DNA from: Warburgia ugandensis
Taxonomy: Eukaryota; Streptophyta; Magnoliopsida; Canellales; Canellaceae
Assembly (NCBI GenBank): GCA_035236585.1
Contig: CP141130.1
Location: 33,615,501 to 33,679,500 of the forward strand
DNA: 64,000 nucleotides
Reading direction: 5' to 3'
Shown: positions 13,122 through 26,938 of the stretch, in pieces
Numbering within the stretch: position 1 is the stretch's first letter
Layout of the letters: every line of letters starts with the position of its first letter
The notes under the pieces: generated by a model
What the model was told of the DNA's origin: nothing
What the model saw: the letters and a program-made list of their open reading frames with translations, nothing else
Database searches by the model: none
Position numbers and translations under genes: made by a program

Positions 13122-14980
13122 AAATACCTTAGACTTACATTTTTTCTCGTCATGGAGCAAAAATATAAAAGATAAAATAAAAATCTAAACCACCTTTATA
13201 GGTGCTGTTGTCTGCATTTAGCATTTACAAAAATCCTTTAAACCCCCAAGTTACCCCAGTAGTTCAAAATTTTACTCTTACGCTAAAGATATTATATTAC
13301 TAATCAAACCTCATAATGTGAGTGTGTGAATATAGTCACTATATACACAATTTTGGTCCCAATGTAAGATATAAGAATCACCATGTAAAAGTACGCTTCG
13401 ACTTCAACTCTCACAAGATATAATTGGCACTCAAAAAGAAGTTACTTAGAAGTGGGTAAAACTCACATCAATATGCAGAGGAATAATGTGTATCAAAGCC
13501 AAATTATATCACATATTTCATATGAAAGGATAGTAACTCAAAATAAATAAATATGATAAGAGGTCTCTTGGAAATGATATCAACTATTAAAAATGTTACT
13601 CTACTGAAATCCCTACTCATTCATAACCACGTCCAAGCCATATTAATCTAAAATAAAGTTAAGTCCTTTACTAGGATGAAATAAAGGCTTAGGACATGGT
13701 TATTAAAGAAATTGGTATAAGGGTGAAGAAAGTATTTTGAGAAATATGTAAAGGTCTTCTACTTGCATATTCACTTCTACTTGCATATTCACAATATTCT
13801 TTTCACGCATGATAGTGAACATTTTCTTTTTCATTGGCTATCTCTTTCTTCACTTTTTCACTTGACTTTGAACATAGCCTTCTTTTACTTTTGAATTTTT
13901 CTTCTTTGAAGAATTTTGATGTTCATCTCCTAAACCATGTTGTTCATACTATTTCGTCAAGATATTTCTCTAACCATCTCTACATATCTTCAAAACTGAC
14001 TAGGAATCGGATATAATATAGAGATAAAGAATAGATAATGGTTTATTGACTCATAAGGAAAGGCTATAATATAAAGGCTCAAAATGGCTAACTGGTGAAA
14101 AAATAACATAGGGTAGACTAACGACTTTGGGTAAAATAGATGACCTCGATCATTTTCTACGTTTCATATAACTTAAATGTGTCTATAAATTCAAGAGATA
14201 TATGGTATAATCTTTAAATGATATTTCTCTATAGTTTATCAAATAAAAGAATAACGAGATCAACTATGAATTAGTTGTCCACTAAAGAAAAATATAAGAA
14301 TCTATATATAACACTCACAAAGAAAGAATGACTCTAATTTCACATGGGTTATAAGTCTTTACTAATTTTCTTCAGGATCTCCAAGTTATACTCTTCAACC
14401 TAAACTATGTATAGATGGCTATTTACACTAAGTGTTCCAAGTTTAATTTTCATTCAAAACCTTAGAAAAAGTGTAATAAAATAAACTAATGGTATAAAAA
14501 TCTATTAATAAGCTAAAGTCTATATATAACACTATATTTTTGAAATTATCATCCATGCTACGGAACTTGCCTCAAAATTTAAATTTTTTTCCAAACTTTT
14601 TTAAATGCAATTTTTACTCAAAAATTAATAAAAAGACTCTAAAACATACAATGAACACTTCAAATTTTGAAATATCCTACCGCATATTTAAATTAAATAT
14701 TATCCCCAATGTTTAGAATTAAATACCATAGATAAATAAAATAACAAAGCTAAGAGAAAAGGTAGGAAGAAGTGTACCTTTACACCAATGATGGTGCTTG
14801 GATCTCCTGATGTGAACATTCTGATGCAAAATGAAGTGTAATGATGGATGCTAATGCAAGACTTCCTAATGACTCTACTAGACCCTAAATTTGCACTAAT
14901 AATAGACAATAGACATGTAGTGGATTTAATCTTGATAAATAAGATTCTTAAGGGGAACTTCCTACGCCACATCAAGATTC
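13122..14980 (-). other. Element C 3' untranslated region, no gene seen
   Basis: Between the truncated 3' LTR and the first integrase-like sequence. AT-rich with only short frames. TTATCCCCAATGTTTAGAAT near 14700 corresponds to a similar pyrimidine-rich site in element E (about 44340) and to the GTTGGGGGT site of element A. I cannot place the polypurine tract exactly. Confidence 0.5.
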
Positions 14981-16250
14981 CTAAGCTCTAGGAATGGTTT
15001 CTACCATTGACCATTTACCTTGGAAATGACCCCATCTTTCTCAATCTCAATTACCCCATAAGGATAAATAGTATGGACTATGAAAGGGCCAGTCCATTGA
15101 GATCTAAATTTCTTTAGAAAGAGATTCAAGTGAGAGTTATATAAAAGGACCTTCTAAATAGGCATAAAAAATTTCTTCAAAATATCCCTATCATGAACCA
15201 TTTCATGTTATCCTTATATTATTTTGTTGTATCATATGCAACTCTCATAATCTCCTCCAACTCTTAGAGTTGGAGTTTCCTATGGGCACCTACTTTGTTA
15301 AAATGAAAATTGAGTTATTTAATTGTCCAATATGCTTTGTGCTCTAACTCAATCGAAAAGTGATAAGCCTTTCAATAAACTAGACAGTAGGGTGACATTC
15401 CAATGGGAGTCTTAAAAGTAGTACTGTAAGCCTATAGGGTATCATTAAGTCACAAAGACCAATCTTTTCAACTATGATTTATCATCTTCTCTAATATGTG
15501 CTTATTTTCCTATTGGATATCTTTACTTATTCATTAGTGTAGGGATGATAGGGCATTGCAACTCTATGAGTAACACCATATCTTTTCATTAATCATTTGA
15601 AAACCTCATTGCAAAATATTTTCCACCATTGCTAATAATAGTATGTGGAATTCCAAATCATGCAAAAATATCATCTATTAAAAACTAGACACCACCTTGT
15701 AATCATTTGTTTTGCATGATACAACCTCTACCCATTTAGACACATATTCTACTCTCACAATAATATACAAATTTCCCAAAGCATTAGGAAATGGAACATA
15801 AATCCAATGCCACATACAATAAAAAGCTCAACAATTAATATAGGATTTAAGAGCATCATATTCCTACATCCTGTGCTTCCTAACTTCTAACAACGGTCAC
15901 GTGTAATGCAATAAGCATGTGAATCCCTAAAAATAGTGGGCCAATAAATGCCACAGTATAAAATCTTTGCTACAGTCTTTCTCGCATTAAAGTGGTCTCC
16001 ACATGCATGACTATGACAAAAGATATGATACTTTAGTGGTTACTATTAGGAAAATATCTCTAATTATCTGGTTAGGATAGTACTTGAATAAGTATGGATC
16101 TTCCTAGAAGAAGTACTTTACCTCAACTAAAATTTTGGACTTATCTTAGTGTGACCAATGTGATGGCATTTGATTAGTAACAAGATAGTTAATATCCACA
16201 AACCAAGGAAGTTAAGAAACCTACAATAGTTTTTCATTTGGAAAAGACTC
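14981..16250 (-). pseudogene. Integrase relic (element C)
   Basis: On the minus strand, about 15520-15650 reads ISNGGKYFA, then after a frameshift RYGVTHRVAMPYHPYTNE, which matches the Ty3/gypsy integrase core (canonical HRVATPYHPQTNGQ). About 15000-15150 reads SQWTGPFIVHTIYPYGVIEI, the C-terminal segment of Athila polyproteins; element E has the same piece at about 44580-44700. Near 15955 the sequence parallels the zinc-finger end of integrase in E. Stops and frameshifts are frequent. An intact copy would insert the cDNA into the genome. Confidence 0.75.
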
Positions 16251-16329
16251 AATAATGGGCATAGACTTACTAGTGAACTTAATGATCAGCCTTGATAAAT
16301 GGTCTGTGATGACATTTTCACAACCTTTC

Positions 16330-16640
16330 TTATCCAAAACTCAATCTAAATTCCTACAGCAATAATATCCATCAGATTAATTAAGGTTTAGCATCTTTCT
16401 TAGAAAGAAGATACTTCAGGGCAGCAAGGTCCAAATAGATAAGAACTTTAAATCCTAAAAGATAATGTCCAAATTTATCTAGAGTAAAAACAATAGCCAA
16501 CAACTCTTTTTTTATAGTGGAATAATTGAGTTGGGCATCATTGAGGGTCTTACTAGCATAATATATGACATGCGTAATTTGTCAATTCTCTGCCCTAGAA
16601 CAACACCGATCGTGTAATTGGAGGAGATAGACATTATTTC
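16330..16640 (-). pseudogene. RNase H relic (element C)
   Basis: The minus strand reads HVIYYASKTLNDAQLNYSTI and KKELLAIVFTLDKFGHYLLG, continuing to [13 protein letters not shown]. This is the RNase H domain that follows RT in Ty3/gypsy elements. It is colinear with 45971-46264 in element E. Confidence 0.85.
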
Positions 16641-17880
16641 AAAGGGTCCACTCCAATCTGCTCATCAAATAACAGTTTTAAGATGCTCTAATGCTCTCAT
16701 ATAGTCATAATCAAAATCAAAGCTTTCCTCCTTTGCAAGTAGATTACAAAAGGGTAATGAAATCTTTGATGATTCTACAACAAGAAACATCATGCCCTAA
16801 AAAGCAGTGAATCTCCTTAACTGTCTTAGGAGGGGGGAGACTATATATGAGATCCACTTTCACTTTATCAACCTCAATGCCATTTTATGATATGATGTGC
16901 CTAATTACTATTCTACTTTTCACCATGAAATGGCATTTTTTCCAGTTAAGCACTAGATTCTTTTGTTGGCACCCACTTAACACTAAAGCTAGGTGGTCCA
17001 AGAACTGGTCAAATCAGGATCCAAACATTGAAAAATCATTCATAAACACCTCAAGGAACTGGTTAAATGGACAACTGAAGGTGGCCTTCTCTTGGTCGTT
17101 TAGTGTTATTGGAATCTAGTTATAACTGGAATACTCATCAAAGAAGTAATAATATACATGTCTGGCTAACTTTTCAAGCATTTGGTTAATAACTAAGAGA
17201 AAAGTGGTCTTTCCCTGTGATCGAGTTCAATTTTTTGTAGTTGATATATAGTATCGACCTAGTGGTCATTTGAGTAGGGACTAACTAATTGTTTCCATTC
17301 CAAACAACTGTTACTCTAGATTTCTAGGGTACAACTTGAACTGGCTGACCCAAGAACTATCAAAGATGGGATATATTATGCCAACATCTAACAACTTTAA
17401 CTCCTCTATTCTTATAACTTCATATTAGGATTAGCTGTCTTTGCATTTCCATTGAAGGTTTTATATTTTCCTCAAGATGAATGCAATGCATATGAATGGT
17501 TGGGCTTATACCCTTTATATTCACTATTGACCACCATATAGCTTTCTTATATTCTCTAGGAACATCAAGTAGCTCTCCCTCCTATTTGTTATCAAGATTG
17601 GAAGTGATAATCATAGGTATGGTCTCAAATGGACCTAAAAATGCATATTTTAAACTTTCAAGTAAAGTTTTTAGGTCTAACGTAGGTTGCTTCTAAATAG
17701 ATAGAACATAGGCAGTATGGTGAGTATAAGAGGTTCCACTTTGCCTTTTCATTTGAAAGTGTCCAATAATGGTTTAGTATCAAGTAATGCATTTACTTCA
17801 TTTATAGAATTGTCTATATTAAGATTTACTATGAATTGAGATAGACAAGCTACAAATGGTTTAGAATTAAAGGATGTTAG
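16641..17880 (-). pseudogene. Reverse transcriptase relic (element C)
   Basis: Between RNase H and protease on the minus strand. At 17032-17046 the catalytic motif reads FMND, followed by FSMFGS, where Athila-type RTs have FMDD; the first Asp is Asn, so the enzyme would be inactive. The sequence is interrupted by stops on both sides of the motif. The matching position in element E reads FMDH, a different lesion. Confidence 0.8.
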
Positions 17881-18480
17881 GAATCTAGCATGGACAAGAC
17901 TTAATCATATTGACTTCAAAGGAATCCACAGAGTCCAGATATTATTTAAAATTAAAACATTAAGTTTAATCTTCATGTTGCTAGAAGAAAATTTTATGAT
18001 TCCATTCCTAGAATTGATTATTGAGTTAAAGGTAGCCAAGAAGAGCTATCCTAAAATTACATGGATTTGACTACCAAGACTGACTATAGGTTGGGTGTCT
18101 GAGACAAGAAAATCTATAGGAAATAAAAAAATTTCATCCTACACAAGTACATCCTCATCCAGACCACAACAAATTTTAATTGATTTATTGGCCAATTGAA
18201 GCTTGGTGATAGTCAGTTTCATCTTGCATAAACCTAGTTGTACTTAAATTGAGTATAGCAACAAGTTAGAACTTGCCCCTAAATCAAGCAATGCCCTATC
18301 AATTGTATGTTCTCCTATCACAAATGACATAGTGGCGCATCAAGGATCTCTATATTTTGGTGGGCCATTGTGTTGGATTATTGAGCTTACTTGCTTGACG
18401 AGAAAATATCTCTTTTACACATTAAGCCTTTGCTTCTGTGAACAAAGATCTTTTAAGAATTTGGCATAAGAAGAAATCTC
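17881..18480 (-). pseudogene. Aspartic protease relic (element C)
   Basis: At 18271-18285 the minus strand reads DLGAS within RALLDLGASSNLL, the retropepsin active site of Athila elements. The catalytic Asp is retained here, unlike in element A. Flanking sequence is colinear with the protease of element E (47740-48270). Confidence 0.8.
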
Positions 18481-20100
18481 TTTAATTGCATTGAGTAATG
18501 GAATATTCATAATTACTTCCTAAAAAATGTCCATTATCTCATTAAAGTTTTTGGCCCTTATTTTCCATGTTTACATGTTGAGGATAAGGAGCATTTTTAA
18601 TATAAGCTGCTTTAGAAAGAGGTTCGAAGGGGGTGGGAGATGGTTGACACTTCTTTTTTCCTTCCTATGTTTTTGTATGCTTATCATTGTCCTTGCTTAC
18701 TCAGGATTCCTTAGTCTGGCTCACTTGATTATCTATCTACTTAACATTCCCAAGGGTAGCAATGGATTTGGTGTGTTCATGAAACATTTGTTCTTTTGAT
18801 GAGTTGCCAAGCTCAAACGGCCCCTTAGGGTTTGGTATGGTCTAACTAGGAAAATTTTCCTTTTCTTTCTCATTCCAAGCAATAGTAAGCTGACCCATTT
18901 GATATTCCTATTTCAAAGTAGATTATGAATTGGCCTACAAAGTTTGTATTGTACCATTCTGGAACTACAATCAGCTTTGCATAAATAAGTTGAAGGTCTC
19001 CATAATAGACAATTTCCTTTGTTGTTGTGGAAACTTTTGAGGAGGTGGATGCTGTTGTGGAATGGTTGCACAAGGAAAAGGCTATGGAGGGGGAATTATA
19101 GGCAAACCCCCTTGGTGGTTGTTCTTCAACCAAGAAAAATTGGGATGCCTAGCCCATCTAAGATTGTAGGTCTCAACATATGGGTTATTGCTGGGATTTT
19201 GAAAGCATTTAATGCATTCACTTGAGCCAAGAAATATTCAAGGAATGTAGAGTTTTATGGGAACAATGCAATAGGATGTGTTGGACTAGAACAAATGGAA
19301 CAAACCTTAGGTTAAGGTTTGCATGGAAGATCCACAATCCAACATGAAATAATCTAACTTTCAATCAAACTATCAAATTTATTCACCTCGTATGCCAATA
19401 TATCCATTTTAGCATGAAAGTTAGGATTGGTTCCTATCTCATGTATACCACCCTTTTTTTGAGGCTGCAAACTTCTTTCCATGCTGGTTGAATAATCCCA
19501 TTGTAGAATATTTTTAGAGAGAGCCTCAAATCAATTCTAGGCCTCAACATCACTTTTGGTCATGAATGCCCCACCACTAGTCCTTTCACCTTTCCCAACA
19601 TTCGTAAAAAATGTCAACCATCTTTTGGCTGAAAGTTAATGATTTTTCTCCTGAGGGAATTTTAGGGAAAATTTTATTTAGGAACTTTTTAGATAATTGC
19701 TCCCAAGAAGTGATAGAACCTATTTATAGAGAGTTTATCCATGCCTTCACTTTATCCTTACAAGAGAAACGAATTAAATCATCCAAGAGTTGTGGTACTT
19801 GAATATTACACAAATGTCAAGAAATTCATTGATATGGTTATAGGGTCCTCTTTGTCTCAACTGTTAAATGTTGATAAAAGTTGGATAACTCCTAGTTTTG
19901 ACTCAAAATGTTCTGTAGCAATGGCAAGTAACATTATGCTTGACAATGAGTTAAATTGAACTAGAGTAGAATGGTCTCTAAGTGGCTTGACTGCTACTAC
20001 TTCGTTTATCATTTCTATTGTAGGTTATGTAAACTAAGATGATTTCATAACCCTCCCTTAACAGTCTATTCAATCTCAGGATCTATGAATACTAAATCTG
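18481..20100 (-). pseudogene. gag relic (element C)
   Basis: On the minus strand 19120-19200 reads NPSNNPYVETYNLRWARHPN followed by FSW, the Athila gag segment also seen in A and E. About 19620-19790 gives KDKVKAWINSL and SWEQLSKKFLNKIFP, the retrotransposon gag domain, in broken frames. Short plus-strand frames over this region are shadows. Confidence 0.8.
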
Positions 20101-20981
20101 GGTTCAAAGATCGATGGTTGTGCATACACCAATGATGTGTGCAATGGACTCACTTTTTATACAATGAACTTTCTTGTTCTTCTTCCTTTTTCCTAAATAG
20201 ACTGGGGACCCTAAATTAGATTATGCAACCCATATGCAAAAATGATGTACATTCAATGGGACACATAGTCGATCCATTCTTAAGGCAAACAAGTTGAAAA
20301 TTGTATTCTTGAATTTCTATAAGGGAGTAGCTTTTAGATTAATACTAACCTAAATAGCTCCTCCTCTCTTTCACCTTAAAGGTCTATGTTTCAACATACA
20401 TGACACTATAACTTAGACAACCTATTTTTGTTAGATACACCTAAGCTTATGTTATACCTTGCTAAGCAAGTGTAACTATGCAACAATCCTAATTAAAATG
20501 CAACAATTATTATGAAACACACACTATATGAAATTAAACTACTATGAATACGTACGTACAAAACTACTTTAACATGCAAATCTTAATCTATGAAATGTGA
20601 GGAGTTAGGATAACTTACAACATGGTCCTAGATTAAATCTTCTTGTACAAGTGTGAAATCATGTACAAACGATCTCCTCTTCCAAGTTAGGATGATGTTG
20701 CCTTGACACGTATTATCACAATCATTTTTTAAATGAATTAATATTTAAATAAGCTATAATGCGTCCCACTTCAATTCACACACAAAAAAAGCAACTATCT
20801 CAATGAAAATTATCATCCAAATCCTTTGCCAAATTTTTGCAAAAATATAAATATAATCATGTGTATCAAGAAATCACAGTAATTATGCAAAAAATGCAAT
20901 AATGCACCCAAAAATCCATTCAATCCTAAACTATGACTAGTGGAAAAATGGTTTAACTTAGATTTAATTAAAATTCCATTA
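20101..20981 (-). other. Element C leader region, no gene seen
   Basis: Between gag and the primer site. No domain or long frame is visible. Part of it (20390-20640) is similar in layout to the leader of element E around 50460-50640. Confidence 0.5.
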
Positions 20982-21010
20982 CAAGTCCCTCATAATGGTG
21001 CCAAAAGCTT
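20982..21010 (-). other. Primer binding site of element C (degenerate tRNA-Asp type)
   Basis: The minus strand reads TTTTGGCACCATTATGAGGG, aligning with the Athila-class site TTTTGGCGCCGTTGCCGGGG. Most differences are CG-to-CA type changes. It lies just inside the 5' LTR start at 21013. Confidence 0.65.
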
Positions 21011-21012
21011 AA

Positions 21013-21089
21013 TGTGTTTTAAATATAATGGCAAGCACACATATCCATTGTAATATAGAATGTACAAATATGGGTTGATCCAACAAGGA
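21013..21089 (-). repeat. 5' LTR of element C, inner piece
   Basis: Begins TGTGTTTTAAATATAATGGC next to the primer site and runs to the left target duplication of solo LTR D. It continues after D at 23630. Confidence 0.7.
21085..21089. repeat. Left target site duplication of solo LTR D
   Basis: AAGGA, identical to 23630-23634. Confidence 0.85.
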
Positions 21090-23629
21090 TGGTGTTGCTT
21101 TAATATTACTCTCAAGTGCACGAATCAACATAGTTATTAACACGCGAGAGAGGTAGATCCCATGAGGAATCTTACAAATTTGTATGTTGGATGGATTTTA
21201 TTTAAAGTGCTTAATTTTAGCCAAAGAGAGAGATTGAATTGAATTTGAATTTAAACTAGGAAAGTAAATGACAAAAGAAATGAAATATGCACGAAATTAG
21301 AAACTACACTAAAGGAAACTTCTAAAAATATCATTATGCAATGGAATTAGAAACTTACCTAACTAACATGTATTCAAATAAAAGAAACAAATCCAAAACT
21401 AGAATGAATTAAACTAAGCAACTTGAGGAAACTTACAAAAAAAGAAACTTTCTAATTTAACACCTTCCTAAACTTAAACTTTCTAAAAATGAAAATTTCT
21501 AAAACTAACTAAGATGCAAATAACTAAACAAGTAATGCTATACTAACATGAAACAAAAGAACAACAATTCACCTAAAGGAAATTCAGCCAATTACCATGT
21601 ACATGACTCATGGAGTTGTGCACATGGTTCACGAGTAAGAGATGGCCATAAATTATGACTTAAAAGCTAAATAACTAAAATCAAGCACTTACTAAACTAA
21701 CTAAAAAGCTAAATAGGTTCCTAAGATTTCAAACAAACAATGTGTATGGGCTACTGGACATTGCACATGAAACATAAGATGAAAAATTCCAGCAACATCG
21801 TCTATATGAAACTCAATTCAAGCAAGGCATTGAAAAAAAACTAAACAAGCACTTTTCATGGAATATAACAATAAAAATTAGAAGTACTTCCTAATATAAT
21901 TAAAATAGAAGCATGCTCTTGGATGAAATTCATTCACTAACTTGAAATTACATCCAACAATAGTGCACATGTACGTAGATAAAGAGGTTAGAAATTATGC
22001 ACTTTTCTAAGGCCTAGAACTTGATTCAAAGCAAGAACTAAACACACTCTAATGCTCATAGTCTAAACTTAGATATCATGCATGTGAATTCAAGGTGAGG
22101 AAATCAAAGTAAAAGATGGAGAAAAGAAGCAACAAACAAAGAAAAGAAACAAGGGAAAAATAGGGTGATCAAAGTAGGGAACATGAGAACTATGAGAGGG
22201 AAACAAAAGAGATTCAACCTAATATTTTTCTTGGATGTCACTACCAGAGAAAAATTAACCTAGATCTTGAAGAATTAAGTAAGAAAATCGGAGTAAAAGC
22301 AAGATTCAAGGAAAGATAAGTGAGTTCTATGTGCTAAAAGTAAATCAAGAAGACAAAGAAACAAAGAAAGGAATTAAAGGAAGCAACTAACTTGGAATTG
22401 AAGTGCAAGAAAAATAAAATAAATCTTAAAAATTTTCATTGAACACCTCAAATAACAGTAGTAAAAGAGTCTTAGATCTCTCTTGAATGAAACCCCACTT
22501 TTCAAGGGGTTGGAAACCAGCCTCCCTACTTAGGAAAAAAAACATGGAGGTTGATGAAGTATATATAGATGGCTGGGTTTTCAATTGAATGAAGCTTAAT
22601 CTATGATAGGAAATTATATGTAAATCTAGGATTTTAATAACGAAAGTTGGGTGGAGAGATGAGGTGGATAAATTAGGTAAGCAATGATGTCATCATGGCA
22701 GGTTGCCATCTTTAAAGAGGGGGGAGATGTCACCTTCTTAGGAAGGTGGCATGGAGTTCTTCTCCTTCTGATTAGGTGATGGTTGGTTGATGGAAAAGAG
22801 AGATAAAAGATAAATAATAATGGTAGCAAAGATGGAAAAAAGATCTAGTGTTTGATGTGCTTTAATTTGAAGGAAACCACCTAAATTGACATCTAAGCAA
22901 GAGGGAGGTGCCATTTTTTTAGGAAGGTGCTCTCTCCTTAAGCCAAAAACATGGAACCCTAGGTTAGGTGGAGGAAATGGATTTGAAAAGTAGAAATTCT
23001 CTCTGATTGGTCCACTTATGAGTGATCATAATACCTTTTACATATATCTCTTAAAGCCTTCCAATTATCCCTTGAAAATTACACTTTTATTATGAGATAA
23101 TTGCTTGAATTGATCCTCCAATTGTGTGACTCCATGTGGCATGGGTCACATGTGGCTTGATGGATTACTTTAATGGCTTGAATGGCTCAGTCCTTTGGCT
23201 TCAAAGCTTGAATGGCTTAGCTTCCTTAGGTTTCCTAGTTGGACCAGGAAACCTAATGCATGACTCCAATTCTTATGCAAAGTGGTGAAATTGCATGGAC
23301 CATTTTAATCACCTTTTCACGGCTTTTTGCATGCCCTAGGATGATCTTAAACCTTGACTACACTTTGGTTTGATGCCATTTAGGCTTTGGTTCAATCTTT
23401 TGATCTTGATCATCAATTCTCATCTCAATCTTTTGATCTAGAAAATTAGGATCATTAACATAGTTACTCTAGATTAGCTCCAAAACCTAAAAAATATCAA
23501 ACTTTTGAATTATTAGATGAGGAATGAATTTGTTACAAATTTTCAAAATAAAACCCTAGAATAACACTATATTTTGTAACACATGGGCTACTAATTGGGT
23601 ACTTTTTATACAAAATTAAACACTTATTA
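21090..23629 (-). mobile_element. Solo LTR D (Athila-like, same family as LTRs of A and E)
   Basis: A single 2540-bp LTR starting TGGTGTTGCTTTAATATTAC and ending CACTTATTA, with perfect 5-bp duplications AAGGA on both sides. It is related to the LTRs of A (opposite strand) and E (same strand) over its length. The lack of any internal sequence and the intact duplication point to LTR-LTR recombination after insertion into the 5' LTR of element C. Open frames inside it are not genes. Confidence 0.92.
22560..22568 (-). promoter_or_regulatory. Putative TATA box of LTR D
   Basis: CTATATATA on the minus strand, about 1.06 kb from the own-sense start of the LTR, as in A and E. Confidence 0.4.
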
Positions 23630-23634
23630 AAGGA
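23630..23634. repeat. Right target site duplication of solo LTR D
   Basis: AAGGA, identical to 21085-21089. Confidence 0.85.
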
Positions 23635-25573
23635 ATTAATTTTTGGATTTATAGAATTTTAATTTTAATTTATATTAAATGATAAATGGAAAATATATTT
23701 AATAATTTTTAAAAGAAAAGAAAATAATCAAATCCTATGCCCAGGGTTTCAGAATCCACCACACTAAATCACATATATTAAAAAATCAAGCATATTAGAT
23801 TTATACTACTCATGTTAATAAAACCACAATGAATTAGAAACATGGAATATACATGATATTTCCTATGAAAAGAATACTAAATATGTAAATTAGCTTTCTA
23901 ATCCTAAAATAAATATTTTGGTATTTTTAAGTCTAACATACACTTAACATGAATATGCCTAAAACTAATGTGGTTTCAGCCCACCCTAGGGTGAAATCTA
24001 GCTACACATATTAAATCTAAAATTTATACTAAAAATTATGTCTAATGTCATATTCTAAGCAAAGCTAAAAGACTACATTACAACTAATATAACACAACTA
24101 CTAAATACTATTCTAATCAAAACTAATACTAAAACATTCAGTCCTAATATTACATTAGCAACTAACAACAACTAGGAACAATATAAAGAAAAATAAATAT
24201 AATAATATTATTATTCATCCAAAGCATACTTATATATTCTAACTAATAAAATAAACAAACTTTCATTAACTTAAATTTGACAATGTTACAAAAATTTGAA
24301 GGCAAGAAAGTAAGAGAAGGAAAAAATAAATTAAAACTGCCCTATGGATTGGAGTAGATGACGCTGACTTCTTTGCTGTGCCACTCAATGAATATTGCCT
24401 TAATCCTCTCCAAACTACAATACCTCGCTCAATCATTAACTACACAATGCCTTCTACTTGTTGTGTCACTCAACTAGTAGCTTGAACACCACCCAATAGC
24501 CACCAGCCCGAAGGAACACTCACCACTCACTCAAAGTTCAACATCCCATGCATTTGATATATGGAGGAATATGTGTGCAATAAAGAGAGAAGTTGAAGAA
24601 TGAGTCGGTCATGCATGTAATAGAAAGAGATGAAGTGAGGGTTGTTGCATGAAAATCTTAGAGAAATGGATGGGCTTTGAATGTATTAATGAAAGATGGA
24701 AGGGTGATGCATGGAAATGATAAAAAGAATGAGAAGAAAGATGATACATGTTGAAGTGATGAGAGGAGAAAAGATGAGAATGGTGAAGAGAGGAGGATGA
24801 TGAGTAGTGGTGCATGCAAGGTAAGATGGAATGCATGGAAAGCTATAGACAATGGGTTTATGGTGCATGTAGTTGTAAAGTGAGAAAGATGGGGGAAGGA
24901 TGTGTGAAGTGTAAGGATAGATAGAAGAAGGTGGTTTGTGCAAGACAAGGGTGGGAGAATGGAAAAGAAAATTGAAGATAGGATGTGGACTTCCCTCTCC
25001 ATAGATTTCAAGCATGCATTGTCCATGATTTTGTGCCCTTAGCATACACTGTCCATCATTTCTCTTCCTTTTATCTCCAAACCTACTCCCATAAGATAGT
25101 AAAGGATCCCCTTTGTTTCCTGTCTATTCACATAGTGAACCAACCACCCTGAAAACTTTCTAGAGATCACTCCCATCCCCTTTATTTTCTCTCCTATCCT
25201 TCCTTTTCTTATCACTTCTTCTCAACATTCTAAGGATGTAGCCTCCTCTTATGCTCCACGAGTGGGCCTTCTATCCTCTAGTTTCTCTCTTCCTCTTCTT
25301 TCCTTCACTCAACAAGGTCACACCTCATGTTCATTGTTCTTTCCTCCCTTTAGACCATGCAACCCCAAGGTCAAATGGTTAAGGTCATCTTTGTCTTTTC
25401 CTCTATAAAAAACACATTAAAATCACTCCTTTACTCCCTCTTCTAAAAACACATTTTTTTCTTCCTAAAATATCTCCTTAGCCACCATTTTTCTCTCCTC
25501 CAATAGAATTTTATGCTTCACATGCATTCCACCATGATGGGCAGACACTGTAATTTTCTCCACCAATCCTCTA

Positions 25574-25647
<74 letters not shown>

Positions 25648-26423
25648 GCTTCATTCCCATTCATCCACCCTAGAATTCCTTTGATTTTGTGATGACAAGC
25701 ATTTCCCAATGGATTTTACTCCAATAGTCCTAATTGAAGATGAATCTTGACCTTTGCTTCATTAAAAGGTTAGATGAAAAATAGCCGTAGATTTCCTATT
25801 TATTTTAGCTTCACTTCAACATTTTCTCTCCTTGTTTTTCTTAATTTTTCTCATGAATTACATGCATGATAGGACGTGACAAGTCCCCTTCCTTAGGAAA
25901 AAATGTGTTAACCATGGATGGGTTCCTCTCTTGATTGAGTGAGAGAGCGAGTAATGTTTGCATGCGGGCCCCATTTATGAGTGTTTTCCCTTCTACAAAA
26001 ACTCCATACATGTGACTGTGTATAGCATGCATGCTTCACTTAAAAGCTTCCCAAGGTGGTGGTTTGCATGTGTGTATGTGTGGAAAATTTTCCACCTTAT
26101 GTTTAATTAATGACAACATCTTTTGCGAGATAAGATCGGTCATGTGCATGGGGTTTCTGAGTGGTCTAAATTTGATAATGACACCCATATAGCATTCTAA
26201 ACTTGTTGACTTCATGGTTCTTGGTATGTGGGTCCATGAATTTATTCAAATGGTAAGATAGCTCTCTTATAGGGTTTCAGGTTGCCAAAAAATGTGCACT
26301 TTTCTCAATTCTACCCTAATCCTACAAAATGTAAAATAAATCATAAATAGCCATAAATTAAGCAATTTCAATGTTAGAATGCTAATTCTAGAGGTATTAA
26401 CTGTATTATTACATGTATATTAG
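23635..26423 (-). repeat. 5' LTR of element C, outer piece
   Basis: Continues the LTR broken by D. From about 24720 it is colinear with the 3' LTR at 11283-13121. The region 23635-24700 has no partner on the left because that copy is truncated. With the inner piece the LTR is about 2.87 kb. Its outer end is placed near TGTATATTA by comparison; no target duplication can be tested. Confidence 0.7.
25577..25642 (+). repeat. (CT)33 microsatellite
   Basis: Uninterrupted CT run at the position of the CT/CA tract in the paired LTR (12271). Confidence 0.97.
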
Positions 26424-26938
26424 TATCCATGTGATTGTTTCCCTTCAAGAAGACTATTTAGTCCATTGTGAGACAAGTAAGACTTGCCAAGATAATAACC
26501 CTAAGGAAAAGAGCTGCTTGTAGACTACGATCATGTTAGATCCTATTAAGATGGTAAATCCTAAGGGAAAGGGCTTCCTGGGAGATCATAACTAAGGTGG
26601 AGCCACCTAAGATGGTAAATCTTGAAGGAAAAGGCTACCTGACATAGCTCAAGATGGTAATCTTAAGGGAGTCAACTATTTGGTTTGCATTATGATGATA
26701 TATACCTTCCCTAGATGGTAATGTTGTACAAAAGACCATGGGTTAGAATGAGGATCTGGTGGAAGGTATGCATGTGTAAAGTATTTAAATGTGATGCTTA
26801 CTATATTACTATGTCCAATGGTAGAATGAATCATATTCCTAGATGATTGGTTATTTGTTAAATCTAATTATATATCTTTACAATCTTATAATACCTTGAA
26901 TTTTTAATTCAATAAGTATACTAGCTACTGGTGTGTAT
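26424..26938. other. Intergenic stretch with degenerate ~60-bp tandem repeat
   Basis: Repeated AAGATGGTAA..CTTAAGGGAAAGGGC-like blocks start at about 26489, 26548, 26609 and 26651. No gene or known element is recognised. It separates element C from LTR piece F. Confidence 0.55.
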
